64,000 nt of DNA, taken from Pandoraea fibrosis (lineage in GTDB: Bacteria; Pseudomonadota; Gammaproteobacteria; Burkholderiales; Burkholderiaceae). The position numbers and the translations under genes are program-made. Location of the stretch: the NCBI RefSeq assembly GCF_000807775.2, contig NZ_CP047385.1, positions 3,782,001-3,846,000 of the forward strand, written 5' to 3'. Below the pieces are notes generated by a model that had not been told where the DNA came from, did no database searches, and saw only the letters and a list, made by a program, of their open reading frames with translations. The stretch's first letter is position 1. Each line of letters opens with the position of its first letter. Shown one piece after another: positions 22,815-34,918 of the stretch.

Positions 22815-23642
22815 ATGTCGCAACAACTGCAAACCATCATCGACCAAGCCTGGGAAAACCGTGCCGAGATTTCGGCCAAGTCGGCACCTGCCGATGTGCG
22901 TGAGGCTGTCGCCCACGTCATCGCCGAGCTCGACAAGGGCGCCCTGCGCGTGGCCCAGAAGCAAGACGGCCAGTGGATCGTGAACCAGTGGATCAAGAAG
23001 GCCGTGCTGCTGTCGTTCCGCCTCGAAGACAATGCTGTGATGCCTGCCGGTGGCTTCAGCCAGTTCTACGACAAGGTGCCGAGCAAGTTCGCCAACTACA
23101 CGGCCGAAGACTTCGCACGTGGCGGCTTCCGCGTGGTGCCGCCGGCCGTGGCGCGCCGTGGCTCGTTCATTGGCAAGAACGTCGTGCTGATGCCGTCGTA
23201 CACCAACATCGGCGCCTACGTCGATGAAGGCACCATGGTCGACACGTGGGCCACGGTCGGTTCGTGCGCCCAGATCGGCAAGAACGTCCACCTCTCGGGC
23301 GGCGTCGGTATCGGTGGCGTGCTCGAGCCGCTGCAAGCCAACCCGGTCATCATCGAAGACAACTGCTTCATCGGCGCCCGCTCGGAAGTCGTGGAAGGCG
23401 TGATCGTCGAAGAAAACTCGGTGATCTCGATGGGTGTGTATCTGGGTCAGTCGACCAAGATCTACGACCGTGAAACAGGTGAAGTGCACTACGGCCGCGT
23501 GCCGGCCGGCTCGGTCGTCGTGCCGGGCAACCTGCCGTCCAAGGATGGCAAGTACAGCCTGTACTGCGCCGTGATCGTGAAGAAGGTCGACGCGCAAACG
23601 CGCGCCAAGACAGCGATCAACGACCTGCTGCGCGGCGAATAA
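22815..23642 (+). CDS. dapD: 2,3,4,5-tetrahydropyridine-2,6-dicarboxylate N-succinyltransferase
   Basis: DapD succinylates tetrahydrodipicolinate, the step before DapC. The 275-residue product has an N-terminal helical domain ([13 protein letters not shown]) and a left-handed beta-helix of hexapeptide repeats between about residues 105 and 215, for example [19 protein letters not shown]. The C-terminal part includes [16 protein letters not shown]. The ATG at 22815 is 24 bp from the dapC stop. A terminator follows the gene. Confidence 0.97.
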   Translation: MSQQLQTIIDQAWENRAEISAKSAPADVREAVAHVIAELDKGALRVAQKQDGQWIVNQWIKKAVLLSFRLEDNAVMPAGGFSQFYDKVPSKFANYTAEDFARGGFRVVPPAVARRGSFIGKNVVLMPSYTNIGAYVDEGTMVDTWATVGSCAQIGKNVHLSGGVGIGGVLEPLQANPVIIEDNCFIGARSEVVEGVIVEENSVISMGVYLGQSTKIYDRETGEVHYGRVPAGSVVVPGNLPSKDGKYSLYCAVIVKKVDAQTRAKTAINDLLRGE

Positions 23643-23659
23643 GTTCACGTGGCACCTGC

Positions 23660-23705
23660 GAGGCGCGGCCGCAGTCCCGACTGCGATGTTGGCGCCTCGT
23701 TTTTT
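23660..23705 (+). terminator. Terminator after dapD
   Basis: The outer arms CGAGGCGC (23660-23667) and GCGCCTCG (23693-23700) are followed by TTTTT. A small inner hairpin (CGCAGTC with ACTGCG) lies within the loop. It sits between dapD and the ArsC-like gene and probably reduces read-through into the downstream pair. Confidence 0.75.
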
Positions 23706-23732
23706 GTATCTGCGATCTCAGGAGTTCTGGCA

Positions 23733-25236
<1,504 letters not shown>

Positions 25237-25249
25237 GCGAGGTATCCCC

Positions 25250-26146
25250 ATGACAACTCAGGCGACCCACCCCTTCCAGACGTTGCGCGATCTGCTGCGC
25301 TATGCCGTGTCGCGCTTCACCGAAGCCGAGTTGGCTTTCGGGCATGGCACAGCGACGGCCTACGACGAGGCCGCGTACCTGCTGCTCCATACGTTGCATC
25401 TGCCCATCGATACGCTGGATCCTTTCCTCGACGCTCGCTTGCTGCCCGAGGAAATCGAGCGTGTGCTGTCGGTCATCAACCGCCGCGCGGGCGAACGTGT
25501 ACCGGCGTCGTACATCACGAATGAAGCCTGGATGCACGGCCATCGGTTCTACGTGGACGAGCGCGTCATCGTGCCGCGTTCGTTTGTCGGCGAGCTGCTC
25601 GAAGACGCCTTGCAACCGTGGGTCGATCACGCCGAGAACATCACCGACGTGCTCGAGTTGTGCACGGGCTCCGGCTGCCTGGCAATCCTCGCCGCCGAGA
25701 CCTTCCCGGCGGCGCAGATCGATGCTGTCGACATCTCCCCGGACGCACTGGCCGTGGCGAAGATCAACGTGGCCGACTATGGCCTCGAAGATCGCATCGC
25801 ACTGCATCTGGGCGATCTGTACGCGCCGCTGCCGCAAGGCAAGCGCTACGACGTCATTCTCACCAATCCGCCGTATGTCAACGAAGGCTCGATGCAGGTG
25901 TTGCCGCCCGAGTATCTTCACGAGCCACGTCTGGCGTTGGCCGGAGGTGACGACGGCATGGATGTGGTTCGCCGCATCATCGCCGGTGCCCGCGAGCATC
26001 TGACCGAGAGCGGCGTACTGATCGTGGAGATCGGCAACGAGCGGCACTTCGTCGAAGCTGCGTTCCCCGATCTGCCGATGACGTGGCTGGCGACAAGCGC
26101 CGGCGACGACATGGTCTTTCTGGTGCAGGCCGCCGATCTGCCTTAA
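25250..26146 (+). CDS. prmB: 50S ribosomal protein L3 glutamine methyltransferase
   Basis: PrmB methylates a glutamine of ribosomal protein L3. The 298-residue product has the AdoMet-binding motif LELCTGSGCLAI (residues 135-146) and the NPPY active-site motif (206-209) shared by PrmA/B/C/HemK enzymes. The N-terminal helical part and the spacing resemble PrmB rather than PrmC. It follows dapE by 13 bp, so the two probably share a transcript. Confidence 0.92.
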   Translation: MTTQATHPFQTLRDLLRYAVSRFTEAELAFGHGTATAYDEAAYLLLHTLHLPIDTLDPFLDARLLPEEIERVLSVINRRAGERVPASYITNEAWMHGHRFYVDERVIVPRSFVGELLEDALQPWVDHAENITDVLELCTGSGCLAILAAETFPAAQIDAVDISPDALAVAKINVADYGLEDRIALHLGDLYAPLPQGKRYDVILTNPPYVNEGSMQVLPPEYLHEPRLALAGGDDGMDVVRRIIAGAREHLTESGVLIVEIGNERHFVEAAFPDLPMTWLATSAGDDMVFLVQAADLP

Positions 26147-26296
26147 CACGGTAATGCGGTAATGCGGTGACGTGGTCATGCGGCACCCCCTCGGGGCTCG
26201 CACTTTGCCGCGAGCTCTCGCCTAAGTTCACGCACCCCGGTTACACTCGGGTTCCCGGGTCCGCGCGACTCACGGCATGGAGGAAGGTAGTCCGTC

Positions 26297-27724
26297 ATGG
26301 CGCTTAATTGGCTCGACGTCGGCTTTGCCGTCGCCTGTCTGCATGTGATGGGAGTCATCGCAGCGATCCATGCCGTACTCACGGTACGGACATCGCAAGG
26401 CGCGGTGGCATGGGCAGTGTCGCTTGTGACGATGCCCTACCTCACCCTCGTCCCCTATCTGTTCCTCGGCCGCTCGAAGTTCATCGGCTATGTCGAGGCG
26501 CGTCGCGCACGCAATGAGGCGCTGCAATCGCGTATCGGCGAGACGCAGTGGGCCGGGGAGCCGCCCGTCGCCATGGACGCGCACCCGGAATACGCGGCGC
26601 TCACTGCCATGACGGGCATGTCGTTCGTGGCGGGCAATCGGGTACGCCTGCTGGTGAACGGCCGGGCCACGTTCGACGCTATCTTTGCCGCCATCGATCG
26701 CGCACGCGACTACGTCATCGTTCAGTTCTTCATCGTCAAGGACGATGCCCTCGGACGCGCCCTGTCCACCCGCCTGCTCGCGCGCGCCGCAACGGGCGTC
26801 AAGGTCTACTTCCTCTACGACCGCATCGGCAGCCACGATCTGCCGCGCAGCTACTGCGAAAAGCTGCGCCAGGGGGGCGTGATGGTGCACGAGTTCGCGG
26901 CGGCCAAACGCGGCATTTTCGTCAACCGCTTTCAGCTCAACTTCCGCAATCACCGCAAGATCGTGGTGATCGACGGCAACGAAGCGTTCATCGGCGGACA
27001 CAATGTCGGCGTCGAATATCTCGGCGAGAAACCGCCGCTGGCCCCCTGGCGCGATACGCATATCTCCGTGCGAGGCCCGGCCGTGGTCGGCATTCAGCGG
27101 GCGTTCGCCGAGGACTGGCACTGGAGCACGGGGGCAGTCCCGGAACTGAACCGTCTACCGGCCGCGTCCGGCGAGGATATGCACTGCCAGGTGGTGCCCA
27201 GCGGCCCGGCCGACCGGCTGGAAACGTCGTCCCTCTTCTTTGTCACCGCCATCAATGCGGCTCAGAAACGGGTGTGGCTCACCACACCCTATTTCGTGCC
27301 CGACGAAGCCGTGTTCTCCGCGTTGCGGCTGGCGGTACTGCGTGGCGTGGACGTGCGTATCCTGATCCCCGATCGCGCCGATCACTACGTGGTGTTCGAA
27401 GCCACCACCTCGTATGCGTTCGAGGCGGCACGTAGCGGCATCAACGTCTATCGCTACCATCACGGCTTCATTCACCAGAAGGTCGTGCTCATCGACGACA
27501 GCGCCGCCGCCGTGGGCAGCGCCAATCTCGACAATCGATCGTTCCGGCTGAATTTCGAAATCATGCTGCTCACCGTCGACCGGGCATTTGCCGATGACGT
27601 CGCCTACATGCTCGCGCACGACTTCGAACAGGCCTCCCTGCTGAATAAGGACGAGTTTCGGACAATTCCGAGATGGCGACAGATTGTCATGCGTTTGGCA
27701 CGACTTTTTGCCCCAATTCTGTAG
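26297..27724 (+). CDS. cls: Cardiolipin synthase (ClsA type)
   Basis: This membrane phospholipase D-family enzyme condenses phosphatidylglycerol to cardiolipin. The 475-residue product has two N-terminal hydrophobic segments (about residues 5-27 and 35-57). Two HKD motifs follow: NHRKIVVIDGNEAFIGGHN around residue 218 and HQKVVLIDDSAAAVGSANLD around residue 393. Length and layout match ClsA. It stands apart from prmB by 150 bp and from the ABC-F gene by 173 bp. Confidence 0.93.
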   Translation: MALNWLDVGFAVACLHVMGVIAAIHAVLTVRTSQGAVAWAVSLVTMPYLTLVPYLFLGRSKFIGYVEARRARNEALQSRIGETQWAGEPPVAMDAHPEYAALTAMTGMSFVAGNRVRLLVNGRATFDAIFAAIDRARDYVIVQFFIVKDDALGRALSTRLLARAATGVKVYFLYDRIGSHDLPRSYCEKLRQGGVMVHEFAAAKRGIFVNRFQLNFRNHRKIVVIDGNEAFIGGHNVGVEYLGEKPPLAPWRDTHISVRGPAVVGIQRAFAEDWHWSTGAVPELNRLPAASGEDMHCQVVPSGPADRLETSSLFFVTAINAAQKRVWLTTPYFVPDEAVFSALRLAVLRGVDVRILIPDRADHYVVFEATTSYAFEAARSGINVYRYHHGFIHQKVVLIDDSAAAVGSANLDNRSFRLNFEIMLLTVDRAFADDVAYMLAHDFEQASLLNKDEFRTIPRWRQIVMRLARLFAPIL

Positions 27725-27897
27725 ACGCGGCAAGGCGCACATCGCTTTCGCGCGTTCGGACCGGTAAAATGCCGGTTTTGCCGTCCCCTGCGCCATCGAT
27801 TCGATGCACGGTTCGTGCGGTCCCCATTGGGATCGGCGACACCGGCTCGCCGCGCAGACTCGGGACGAACTGACCCGCTTTCCCCTCGGCCTTTTTC

Positions 27898-29838
27898 GTG
27901 ATCCGATTCGAACACCTCACCCTCGCACGCGGCACCAAGCCGCTCTTCGAGGACACCTCCGTAACGCTCAATCCGGGCGAGCGCGTCGGCCTCGTCGGCG
28001 CCAACGGCGCGGGTAAGTCCACGCTCTTCGCCCTGCTACGCGGGCAGTTGCACGCCGATGGCGGCGATGTCTTCGTGCCCAGTAGCTGGCGCGTCGCTCA
28101 TGTGATGCAGGAAACGCCTGCGGTCGAGCGCACCGCGCTTGACTACGTGCTCGACGGCGACACGCGGCTTCGGGAAATCGAGGCGACGATTGCCGCTGCC
28201 GAAGCGGCCCATGACGGTCACGCCCAAGCCGAAGCGCACGCCGCTTTCGCCGATGCCGACGGCTACACCGCGCCGGCGCGTGGCGAAGCCCTGCTGCTCG
28301 GTCTTGGCTTCACGCTCCCACAAACGCAAATGCCGGTCGCCAGCTTCTCGGGCGGCTGGCGCATGCGTCTGAATCTGGCGCAGGCACTCATGTGCCCGTC
28401 CGACCTGTTGTTGCTCGACGAACCGACGAACCACCTGGATCTCGACGCCATCGTCTGGCTTGAAGACTGGCTCAAGCGCTACCCGGGTACGTTGATCGTG
28501 ATTTCGCATGACCGCGAATTTCTCGACGAGGTCTGCAACGTCACGCTGCATATCGACAATCAGCAGATCAAGCGGTACGGCGGCAACTACAGTCAGTTCG
28601 AGATCCTGCGCGCTCAGCAACTCGTGCTGCAGCAAAGCGCGTTCGACAAGCAGCAGAAGACGATTGCCCATCTGGAATCGTTCATTACGCGCTTCAAGGC
28701 CAAGGCGACGAAAGCCCGTCAGGCACAGAGCCGCATGAAGGCGCTCGAGAAGATGGAGCGCATTGCCCCCGCGCATATCGCGTCGCCGTTCACGTTTGAA
28801 TTCCGGCCGTCCGACAGCGCGCCGAACCCGATGCTCGTCCTCGACGCCGTGCGTTGCGGGTATCCGCTCGAGAACGGCACCGAGAAGGTCATCCTCCCGC
28901 ACGTCACGATGTCGGTGCAGAACGAGCAACGCATCGGCCTGCTCGGCGCCAACGGACAGGGCAAGTCGACGCTGATCAAAACGCTCGCGGGCACGCTGGC
29001 GGCGCTGGCGGGCGAGGTCAAGACCGGCAAGGGCTTGCAGATCGGCTACTTTGCTCAGCATCAGGTCGAAACCCTGCGGCATGACGATTCGCCATTGCAG
29101 CATCTGCAACGCCTCGCTCCCGACACACGCGAACAGGAGCTGCGCGACTTTCTCGGTGGCTTCAATTTCCGTGGCGACATGGCGACGTCATCGATCGCGC
29201 CGTTCTCCGGTGGCGAGAAGGCGCGCCTGGCGCTGGCGCTCATCATCTGGCGCAAGCCGAATCTGTTGCTGCTCGACGAACCGACCAACCACCTGGACCT
29301 CGAGACGCGCCATGCCCTCACGATGGCCCTCGCCCAGTTCGACGGCACGTTGATTCTCGTCTCGCACGACCGGCATTTGTTGCGCGCAACGACGGACCAG
29401 TTTCTGCTGGTGGCCGGCGGCGAAGTGCAGCCGTTCGACGGCGATCTCGATGACTACCGCGACTGGCTGCTGCAACACGCGGCCGACCAACGTGCGGCGG
29501 CACGAGACGCCAGCAACGGCAATGGTGAAGGTGCCGACAGTGGCGATGGCGTCAATCGCAAGGATCAGAAGCGTGCCGAGGCGCAGGAGCGTCAGCGCCT
29601 GTCGCAACTGCGCAAACCGCTGCAACGAAAGATCGAGAAGCTGGAGCAGTCGATGGCAAAGCTCTCGGACGAAAAGGCACGGCTCGACGCCATCCTCGCA
29701 GACAGCAGCACTTATGAAGAGGCGAAGAAGGTACTTCTGACCGATAGCCTCAAGCAACAGGCCGAGGTTACGGCGAAGCTGTCGGACGTGGAAGCCGAGT
29801 GGCTCGAAGCGCAAGAGGCGCTGGAGCAAATCGCCTGA
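27898..29838 (+). CDS. yheS: ABC-F family ATPase, YheS type
   Basis: ABC-F proteins carry two ATPase domains and no membrane segments, and many act on the ribosome. The 646-residue product has Walker A GANGAGKST and GANGQGKST. The signatures FSGGWRMRLNLAQAL and FSGGEKARLALAL are each followed by LLLLDEPTNHLDL. The inter-domain linker is rich in charged residues and ends SRMKALEKMERIAPAH. A C-terminal coiled coil covers about residues 540-640. The domain details match YheS better than Uup or EttA. The start is a GTG at 27898. Confidence 0.92.
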   Translation: MIRFEHLTLARGTKPLFEDTSVTLNPGERVGLVGANGAGKSTLFALLRGQLHADGGDVFVPSSWRVAHVMQETPAVERTALDYVLDGDTRLREIEATIAAAEAAHDGHAQAEAHAAFADADGYTAPARGEALLLGLGFTLPQTQMPVASFSGGWRMRLNLAQALMCPSDLLLLDEPTNHLDLDAIVWLEDWLKRYPGTLIVISHDREFLDEVCNVTLHIDNQQIKRYGGNYSQFEILRAQQLVLQQSAFDKQQKTIAHLESFITRFKAKATKARQAQSRMKALEKMERIAPAHIASPFTFEFRPSDSAPNPMLVLDAVRCGYPLENGTEKVILPHVTMSVQNEQRIGLLGANGQGKSTLIKTLAGTLAALAGEVKTGKGLQIGYFAQHQVETLRHDDSPLQHLQRLAPDTREQELRDFLGGFNFRGDMATSSIAPFSGGEKARLALALIIWRKPNLLLLDEPTNHLDLETRHALTMALAQFDGTLILVSHDRHLLRATTDQFLLVAGGEVQPFDGDLDDYRDWLLQHAADQRAAARDASNGNGEGADSGDGVNRKDQKRAEAQERQRLSQLRKPLQRKIEKLEQSMAKLSDEKARLDAILADSSTYEEAKKVLLTDSLKQQAEVTAKLSDVEAEWLEAQEALEQIA

Positions 29839-29894
29839 CGCGCCGGCGGCTGCGGCTTCGCCAAACGGCGCATGCCGCCCCGCTCCGCCCAAAG

Positions 29895-29932
29895 AAAAGC
29901 CCGGTCAAGCTGAGAACTGACCGGGCTTTTTT
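29895..29932. terminator. Bidirectional terminator between yheS and radA
   Basis: AAAAGCCCGGTCA (29895-29907) pairs with TGACCGGGCTTTT (29918-29930) around a ten-base loop. A T-run follows on the plus strand and an A-rich stretch gives one on the minus strand. It separates two convergent genes. Confidence 0.9.
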
Positions 29933-29964
29933 CATACTGGCCACCGCAGGCGGAAGACGCGCGC

Positions 29965-31338
29965 TTACAACCCTGCGACCACCGAAATTGCATGCTCCAA
30001 CCGATCGACGGCGTGGACTTCCAGTCCGTCGATGGGTTGCTTTGGCGCGTTCGCCTTCGGAATGATCGCGATGGAAAAGCCGAGCTTGGCGGCCTCCTTG
30101 AGACGATCCTGCCCCCGGGGGCTCGGGCGAATTTCTCCGGCCAGTCCCACTTCGCCGAACGCGACAATGCCGCGTGGCAGCGCCTTGTTGCGCAGCGACG
30201 AGTGAATCGCCAGCAACACCGCCAGATCCGCCGCCGGTTCCGTGATCTTCACACCGCCAACGGCATTCAGGAACACGTCCTGATCGAAACACGCGATGCC
30301 GGCATGGCGATGCATCACCGCCAGCAACATCGCCAGCCGGTTCTGCTCCAACCCCACCGCCAGACGCCGCGGATTGGGCACCTGTGCCGTATCGACCAGT
30401 GCCTGCACCTCAACGAGCAGCGGTCGCGTTCCCTCCTGAGTCACGAGCACGCAGGAGCCGGGCACACTCTGTTCATGCTGCGAGAGGAACAGCGCGGACG
30501 GATTCGCCACACCGCGCAACCCCTTCTCCGTCATCGCAAACACGCCCAACTCGTTGACGGCACCGAAGCGATTCTTGAACGCCCGGACCAACCGGTATGA
30601 CGAGTGCGTATCCCCTTCGAAATACAACACCGTGTCGACAATGTGCTCGAGCACGCGCGGCCCGGCAAGGCTGCCTTCCTTCGTGACGTGGCCGACCATG
30701 ATGACGGTCACCCCACTTTGCTTCGCGGTACGGGTAAGTTGCGCCGCACATTCACGCACCTGCGCCACGGAACCGGGCGCGGAGCTGAGCGCTTCGGAAT
30801 AGACCGTCTGAATCGAATCGATCACCACGACATCGGGCTTTTCCGACTCGATGGCGCCGAGAATCTTCTCCAACTGGATTTCCGCGAGCAGATCCAGTTC
30901 GCCCCCGCCCTCGCCCGCCGCGCCAAGGCCCAGGCGTTGCGCGCGCAAAGCAATCTGAGCCCCCGACTCTTCGCCGCTGACATACAGCGCACGACGCTCA
31001 CGCGCGAGATGGGCAAGCGACTGAAGCAGCAGCGTCGACTTGCCGATGCCGGGATCGCCGCCGATCAGCACCACGCCGCCCGCCACCAGACCGCCCCCCA
31101 GCACGCGGTCGAATTCGCTCACGCCGCTGGAAAAGCGCGGCACGTCGGCCGCTTCGATATGCGCCAGCTTGAGCACCGGCGTGCTCTTGGCGAGCGATTG
31201 ATAGCGATGACCGGTCGTCGTCTCCGCCACCGATTCGACCAGCGTGTTCCAACCGTTGCAGTTGGGGCACTGCCCCGCCCACTTGGGGGTTTGCCCGCCG
31301 CATTCGGTACAGATGTAGACAGTCTTGGCTTTGGCCAT
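29965..31338 (-). CDS. radA: DNA repair protein RadA
   Basis: RadA is a RecA-like, DnaB-type helicase that helps process recombination intermediates. The 457-residue product has an N-terminal four-Cys zinc finger (CTECGGQ with CPNCNGW), Walker A GGDPGIGKST and the RadA-specific KNRFG motif. A C-terminal Lon-protease-like domain contains AVGGVKITEPAADLAVLLA. The ATG at 31338 (MAKAKTVYICTECG) is the family start. It lies 23 bp after alr on the same strand. Confidence 0.96.
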   Translation of the reverse strand: MAKAKTVYICTECGGQTPKWAGQCPNCNGWNTLVESVAETTTGHRYQSLAKSTPVLKLAHIEAADVPRFSSGVSEFDRVLGGGLVAGGVVLIGGDPGIGKSTLLLQSLAHLARERRALYVSGEESGAQIALRAQRLGLGAAGEGGGELDLLAEIQLEKILGAIESEKPDVVVIDSIQTVYSEALSSAPGSVAQVRECAAQLTRTAKQSGVTVIMVGHVTKEGSLAGPRVLEHIVDTVLYFEGDTHSSYRLVRAFKNRFGAVNELGVFAMTEKGLRGVANPSALFLSQHEQSVPGSCVLVTQEGTRPLLVEVQALVDTAQVPNPRRLAVGLEQNRLAMLLAVMHRHAGIACFDQDVFLNAVGGVKITEPAADLAVLLAIHSSLRNKALPRGIVAFGEVGLAGEIRPSPRGQDRLKEAAKLGFSIAIIPKANAPKQPIDGLEVHAVDRLEHAISVVAGL

Positions 31339-31361
31339 GCGTGGAATTCCGGTGGTGACGC

Positions 31362-32432
31362 TTAGTTCGCGTGCACGGGCACACGCCGCGCCACGGCGCA
31401 CATCAATTCGTAGCCCAACGTGCCGGCCGAAGCAGCCACCTCGTCAATGCTCACCCCACGGCCCCACAGCGTGACGGACGACCCCACGCGTGCCTGCGGC
31501 ACCGGCGTGAGATCGACAGACAGCATGTCCATCGACACGCGGCCAATCGTGCGCGTGCGCACGCCGTCGACGAGCACCGGCGTGCCGGTGGGGGCAACGC
31601 GCGGATAACCGTCAGCATAGCCACACGCCACCGTCCCCACGCGCATCGGGGCGTCGGCGGTAAAGATGCTGCCGTAGCCGACCGTGCCGCCCGCCGGGAC
31701 GTCCTGAATGCCGATCAATTCGGATTCAAGCGTCATCGTCGGTTGCAGATCGAATGTCGACGCCGGGACGTCGAGTCCCTTAGGCGACGAGCCGTAGAGC
31801 ATGATGCCCGGACGGACCCACGCGCCATGTGTCTCGGGAAAGCACAGCGTGGCGGCGGAGTTCGCAAGGCTGCGCTCTCCCGGCACGTCGCAGGCGCCGC
31901 GCTCGAACGCTTCCATCTGATACTGGATCCCGCGCGGGCCGTCCGCATCGGAAAAGTGAGTCATCAATACGATCTGACTCACGCCAGGAATCGCGCGGGC
32001 GCGCTCCCACGCCGCGCGGTAGCGCTCGGGGGAGAAGCCAAGGCGATTCATACCGGAATTCATCTTGAGCTGAATGTTGAGCGGTTTTTTCAGACGCGTC
32101 GTCTCCAGCATGCGCAACTGTTCGTCGCTGTGGACGGTGGTCGTCAAACCGTACTCGTCGATAATCGCCAGATCCTCCGGCTTGAAAAAACCTTCGAGCA
32201 ACAGGATGGGACCGGCCCAGCCGAGTTCGCGCAAACGCACAGCTTCGTCGAGATCGAGCAGGCCGAAGCCGTCGGTGTCGCGCAAACCGGGAAACGCGTT
32301 ATCGATGCCGTGCCCGTAGGCATTGGCCTTGACCACCGCCCACACCTTCGCATTGGGCGCGCTGCGGCGAGCGACATCGAGATTGTGGGCAAGGGCTGCG
32401 GTATGAATCGAGACTTTGATTGGACGAGGCAT
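31362..32432 (-). CDS. alr: Alanine racemase
   Basis: Alr is a PLP enzyme that interconverts L- and D-alanine for peptidoglycan. The 356-residue product has the PLP lysine K35 in [12 protein letters not shown], the beta-barrel domain with [12 protein letters not shown], and a C-terminal domain with the catalytic Tyr region [28 protein letters not shown]. The ATG at 32432 ([18 protein letters not shown]) fits the family; the open frame extends 21 residues upstream without conserved sequence. It forms a pair with radA. Confidence 0.95.
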   Translation of the reverse strand: MPRPIKVSIHTAALAHNLDVARRSAPNAKVWAVVKANAYGHGIDNAFPGLRDTDGFGLLDLDEAVRLRELGWAGPILLLEGFFKPEDLAIIDEYGLTTTVHSDEQLRMLETTRLKKPLNIQLKMNSGMNRLGFSPERYRAAWERARAIPGVSQIVLMTHFSDADGPRGIQYQMEAFERGACDVPGERSLANSAATLCFPETHGAWVRPGIMLYGSSPKGLDVPASTFDLQPTMTLESELIGIQDVPAGGTVGYGSIFTADAPMRVGTVACGYADGYPRVAPTGTPVLVDGVRTRTIGRVSMDMLSVDLTPVPQARVGSSVTLWGRGVSIDEVAASAGTLGYELMCAVARRVPVHAN

Positions 32433-32770
32433 GGGCAGAAACAGAATCGGAGGAGAAGCTCGCCGGGACAGGCCGGCGGCATAACGCATCGGCATATTTT
32501 CGTGTTATAAAGCCGTGCGCACAACTTGTTTTGCCGAAATCTTTTTCCCGATAACAATATCGGTCTCAGACCGAGGGCGAACGGGCGCCCGACACGGGGG
32601 CATCAAGACCGAATATACGGTCGATTAGCGACATTTGAGCGTTTGATGAGCGCAGATACCCCTGTGTTTAAGCCCGGTTTCTTCCCGTGTGGGAGCCCCC
32701 TGCGGGCACCGCGGATTCCGACAACCGAGACACGCAAGTTTTACGCCGCACGGGATCGACTCAAGTACCG
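32433..32770. other. Divergent alr/lplT intergenic region
   Basis: The 338 bases have no supported gene. A 6-bp inverted repeat, CCGATA-acaa-TATCGG, lies at 32548-32563 in a locally AT-rich stretch. A minus-strand TATAAC at 32509-32504 could be the alr -10 box, but no good -35 element was found. The lplT start has no strong ribosome-binding site. Confidence 0.45.
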
Positions 32771-34063
32771 ATGAAGAAAGGCTTTTATACCATCATGGCC
32801 GCGCAGTTTTTTTCGTCGCTGGCCGACAATGCATTGCTCATCGCCGCAATCGCACTCCTGAAAGATCTGCATTCCCCCCAGTGGATGACACCGCTGCTTA
32901 AACTCTTCTTCGTTCTCTCGTACGTCATTCTTGCCGCTTACGTGGGCGCCTTCGCCGACTCGATGCCCAAGGGCAAGGTCATGTTCATCAGCAACTCGAT
33001 CAAGGTCGCAGGCTGCTTGATGATGCTGTTCGGCTCGCACCCTCTCATAGCGTATGGCGTAGTGGGCTTCGGCGCGGCGGCCTACTCGCCCGCGAAGTAC
33101 GGCATTCTCACGGAACTGCTCCCCGCCGAGCGATTGGTCGCGGCCAATGGCTGGATCGAAGGCCTCACCGTCAGTTCGATCATTCTTGGCACCGTTCTGG
33201 GCGGCGCACTCATCAGTCCGCACATATCGGAATGGGTACTCCAGCGCACCCCTGAAGTGATCAGCTCGCCGGCGATGGCCGCGATGGTCGTCATCATGGG
33301 CATTTATGTGATCGCCGCACTGTTCAATCTGCGCATTCCCGATACCGGCGCGCGGTATGCGCGTCAGGAACGCAATCCGATCAAACTCGTGTCCGACTTC
33401 GCCGACTGCTTCGTCACGCTGTGGCGCGACAAGCTGGGTCAGATCTCGCTCGCGGTCACCACGCTCTTCTGGGGCGCAGGCGCGACCTTGCAGTTCATCG
33501 TGCTGCGCTGGGCCGAAAAGGCGCTCGGCATGACGCTGTCGGAAGGCGCGATTCTGCAGGCCGTATCGGCCGTGGGCGTTGCGATCGGCGCCATCGTGGC
33601 TGCCTCGCGGATTCCGCTCAAACGTTCGCTCTCGGTGCTGCCGGTGGGCATTGCCATGGGTATCGCCGTCATGGCGATGGCCTTCTTCTCGAAGGACCTG
33701 TTGCCCTACGGCACGCAATGGAAAGTGCCGCTGTATCTGATCATCGCGTACATTTTCCTGATCATCGTCGGCGCGCTCGCGGGCTTCTTCGTGGTGCCGA
33801 TGAACGCACTGCTCCAGCATCGCGGCCACGTGCTGCTCTCCGCCGGCCACTCCATCGCCGTGCAGAACTTCAACGAAAACCTGTCCGTGCTCATCATGCT
33901 GTGCCTCTACGCACTGCTGATCTGGTTCAATGTGCCGGTCGGGCTCGTCATTATTCTGTTTGGTGTATTTGTGTCGGGCACGATGTGGCTCGTCATGAAG
34001 CGTCACCAGGCCAATCAGCGCGAATTCGATTCGGTCTCGCTCATTGGCGAAGTCAAGCATTGA
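32771..34063 (+). CDS. lplT: Lysophospholipid transporter LplT
   Basis: The 430-residue, roughly 12-helix major-facilitator protein begins MKKGFYTIMAAQFFSSLADNALL, the typical LplT start. LplT flips lysophosphatidylethanolamine across the inner membrane for reacylation by Aas. Family features include SPAKYGILTELLPAERLVAANGW, near the first third, and FFVVPMNALLQHRGHVLLSAG. No aas gene is adjacent here, unlike in E. coli. The downstream thiD start lies one base beyond the lplT stop, so the two are probably co-transcribed. Confidence 0.93.
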   Translation: MKKGFYTIMAAQFFSSLADNALLIAAIALLKDLHSPQWMTPLLKLFFVLSYVILAAYVGAFADSMPKGKVMFISNSIKVAGCLMMLFGSHPLIAYGVVGFGAAAYSPAKYGILTELLPAERLVAANGWIEGLTVSSIILGTVLGGALISPHISEWVLQRTPEVISSPAMAAMVVIMGIYVIAALFNLRIPDTGARYARQERNPIKLVSDFADCFVTLWRDKLGQISLAVTTLFWGAGATLQFIVLRWAEKALGMTLSEGAILQAVSAVGVAIGAIVAASRIPLKRSLSVLPVGIAMGIAVMAMAFFSKDLLPYGTQWKVPLYLIIAYIFLIIVGALAGFFVVPMNALLQHRGHVLLSAGHSIAVQNFNENLSVLIMLCLYALLIWFNVPVGLVIILFGVFVSGTMWLVMKRHQANQREFDSVSLIGEVKH

Positions 34064-34064
34064 T

Positions 34065-34889
34065 ATGAATTTGCGTCAGTCGTCTGTTCCTATTGCCCTC
34101 ACCATCGCCGGTTCCGATTCCAGCGGTGGTGCAGGTATCCAGGCCGACCTCAAAGCGTTTTCCGCGCTGGGTGCCTACGGCGCGAGCGTGATTACCGCGC
34201 TCACCGCGCAGAACACGCAAGGGGTGAGCGGCATCCACACGCCGCCAGCGAGCTTTGTCACCGCGCAAATGGACGCCGTGTTTCAGGACCTTGACGTCGA
34301 CGCCGTCAAGCTCGGCATGCTGGCCAACGCCGAGGTCGTGCGCGCCGTCGCTGCCGGATTGCGGCGATACCAACCCCGCTTCGTCGTGCTCGATACCGTC
34401 ATGATTTCGAAGAGCGGCCACGCGCTATTGCAGCCGGATGCGGTGGCCGCCTTGCGCGACGAGTTACTGCCGCTGGCTGACCTGATTACCCCGAACCTGC
34501 CGGAAGCCGCTGCCCTCCTTGGGGTGGAAGCCGCCACCGACGAGGGCGAAATGGAACGGCAAGCGCAGGCGCTGCGCGCGCTGGGAGCTCGCCATGTGCT
34601 GGTCAAGGGAGGCCATTTGGCCGGCGACCTGAGTCCGGACTGGCTGGTGAGCGCCACCGGCGTCGAGCGCTTCAACGCTCCGCGCATTGCCGCCCACAAC
34701 ACGCATGGCACTGGCTGCACACTCTCGGCCGCATTGGCCGCGCTGCGCCCGCGTCGCGACAACTGGTCCGACACGGTGCGCGACGCCAAGGCGTATCTCA
34801 ACGGGGCTCTCGCTGCCAGCGACGAACTCCATATCGGACACGGCATCGGACCCGTGCACCACTTCCATGCGGTCTGGCCCAAGGGGTGA
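34065..34889 (+). CDS. thiD: Hydroxymethylpyrimidine/phosphomethylpyrimidine kinase
   Basis: ThiD phosphorylates HMP twice to make HMP-diphosphate for thiamine synthesis. The 274-residue product shows the ribokinase-like fold motifs [33 protein letters not shown] and the anion-hole DTHGTGCT region, seen here as [16 protein letters not shown]. The Asp-to-Asn change in that last motif falls just before the conserved THGTGC and is not the catalytic residue. I chose the ATG at 34065 ([18 protein letters not shown]); an upstream in-frame ATG lies inside lplT. Confidence 0.95.
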   Translation: MNLRQSSVPIALTIAGSDSSGGAGIQADLKAFSALGAYGASVITALTAQNTQGVSGIHTPPASFVTAQMDAVFQDLDVDAVKLGMLANAEVVRAVAAGLRRYQPRFVVLDTVMISKSGHALLQPDAVAALRDELLPLADLITPNLPEAAALLGVEAATDEGEMERQAQALRALGARHVLVKGGHLAGDLSPDWLVSATGVERFNAPRIAAHNTHGTGCTLSAALAALRPRRDNWSDTVRDAKAYLNGALAASDELHIGHGIGPVHHFHAVWPKG

Positions 34890-34918
34890 GGCGCAGGTTG
34901 GCCGACTGACGCGTCGAA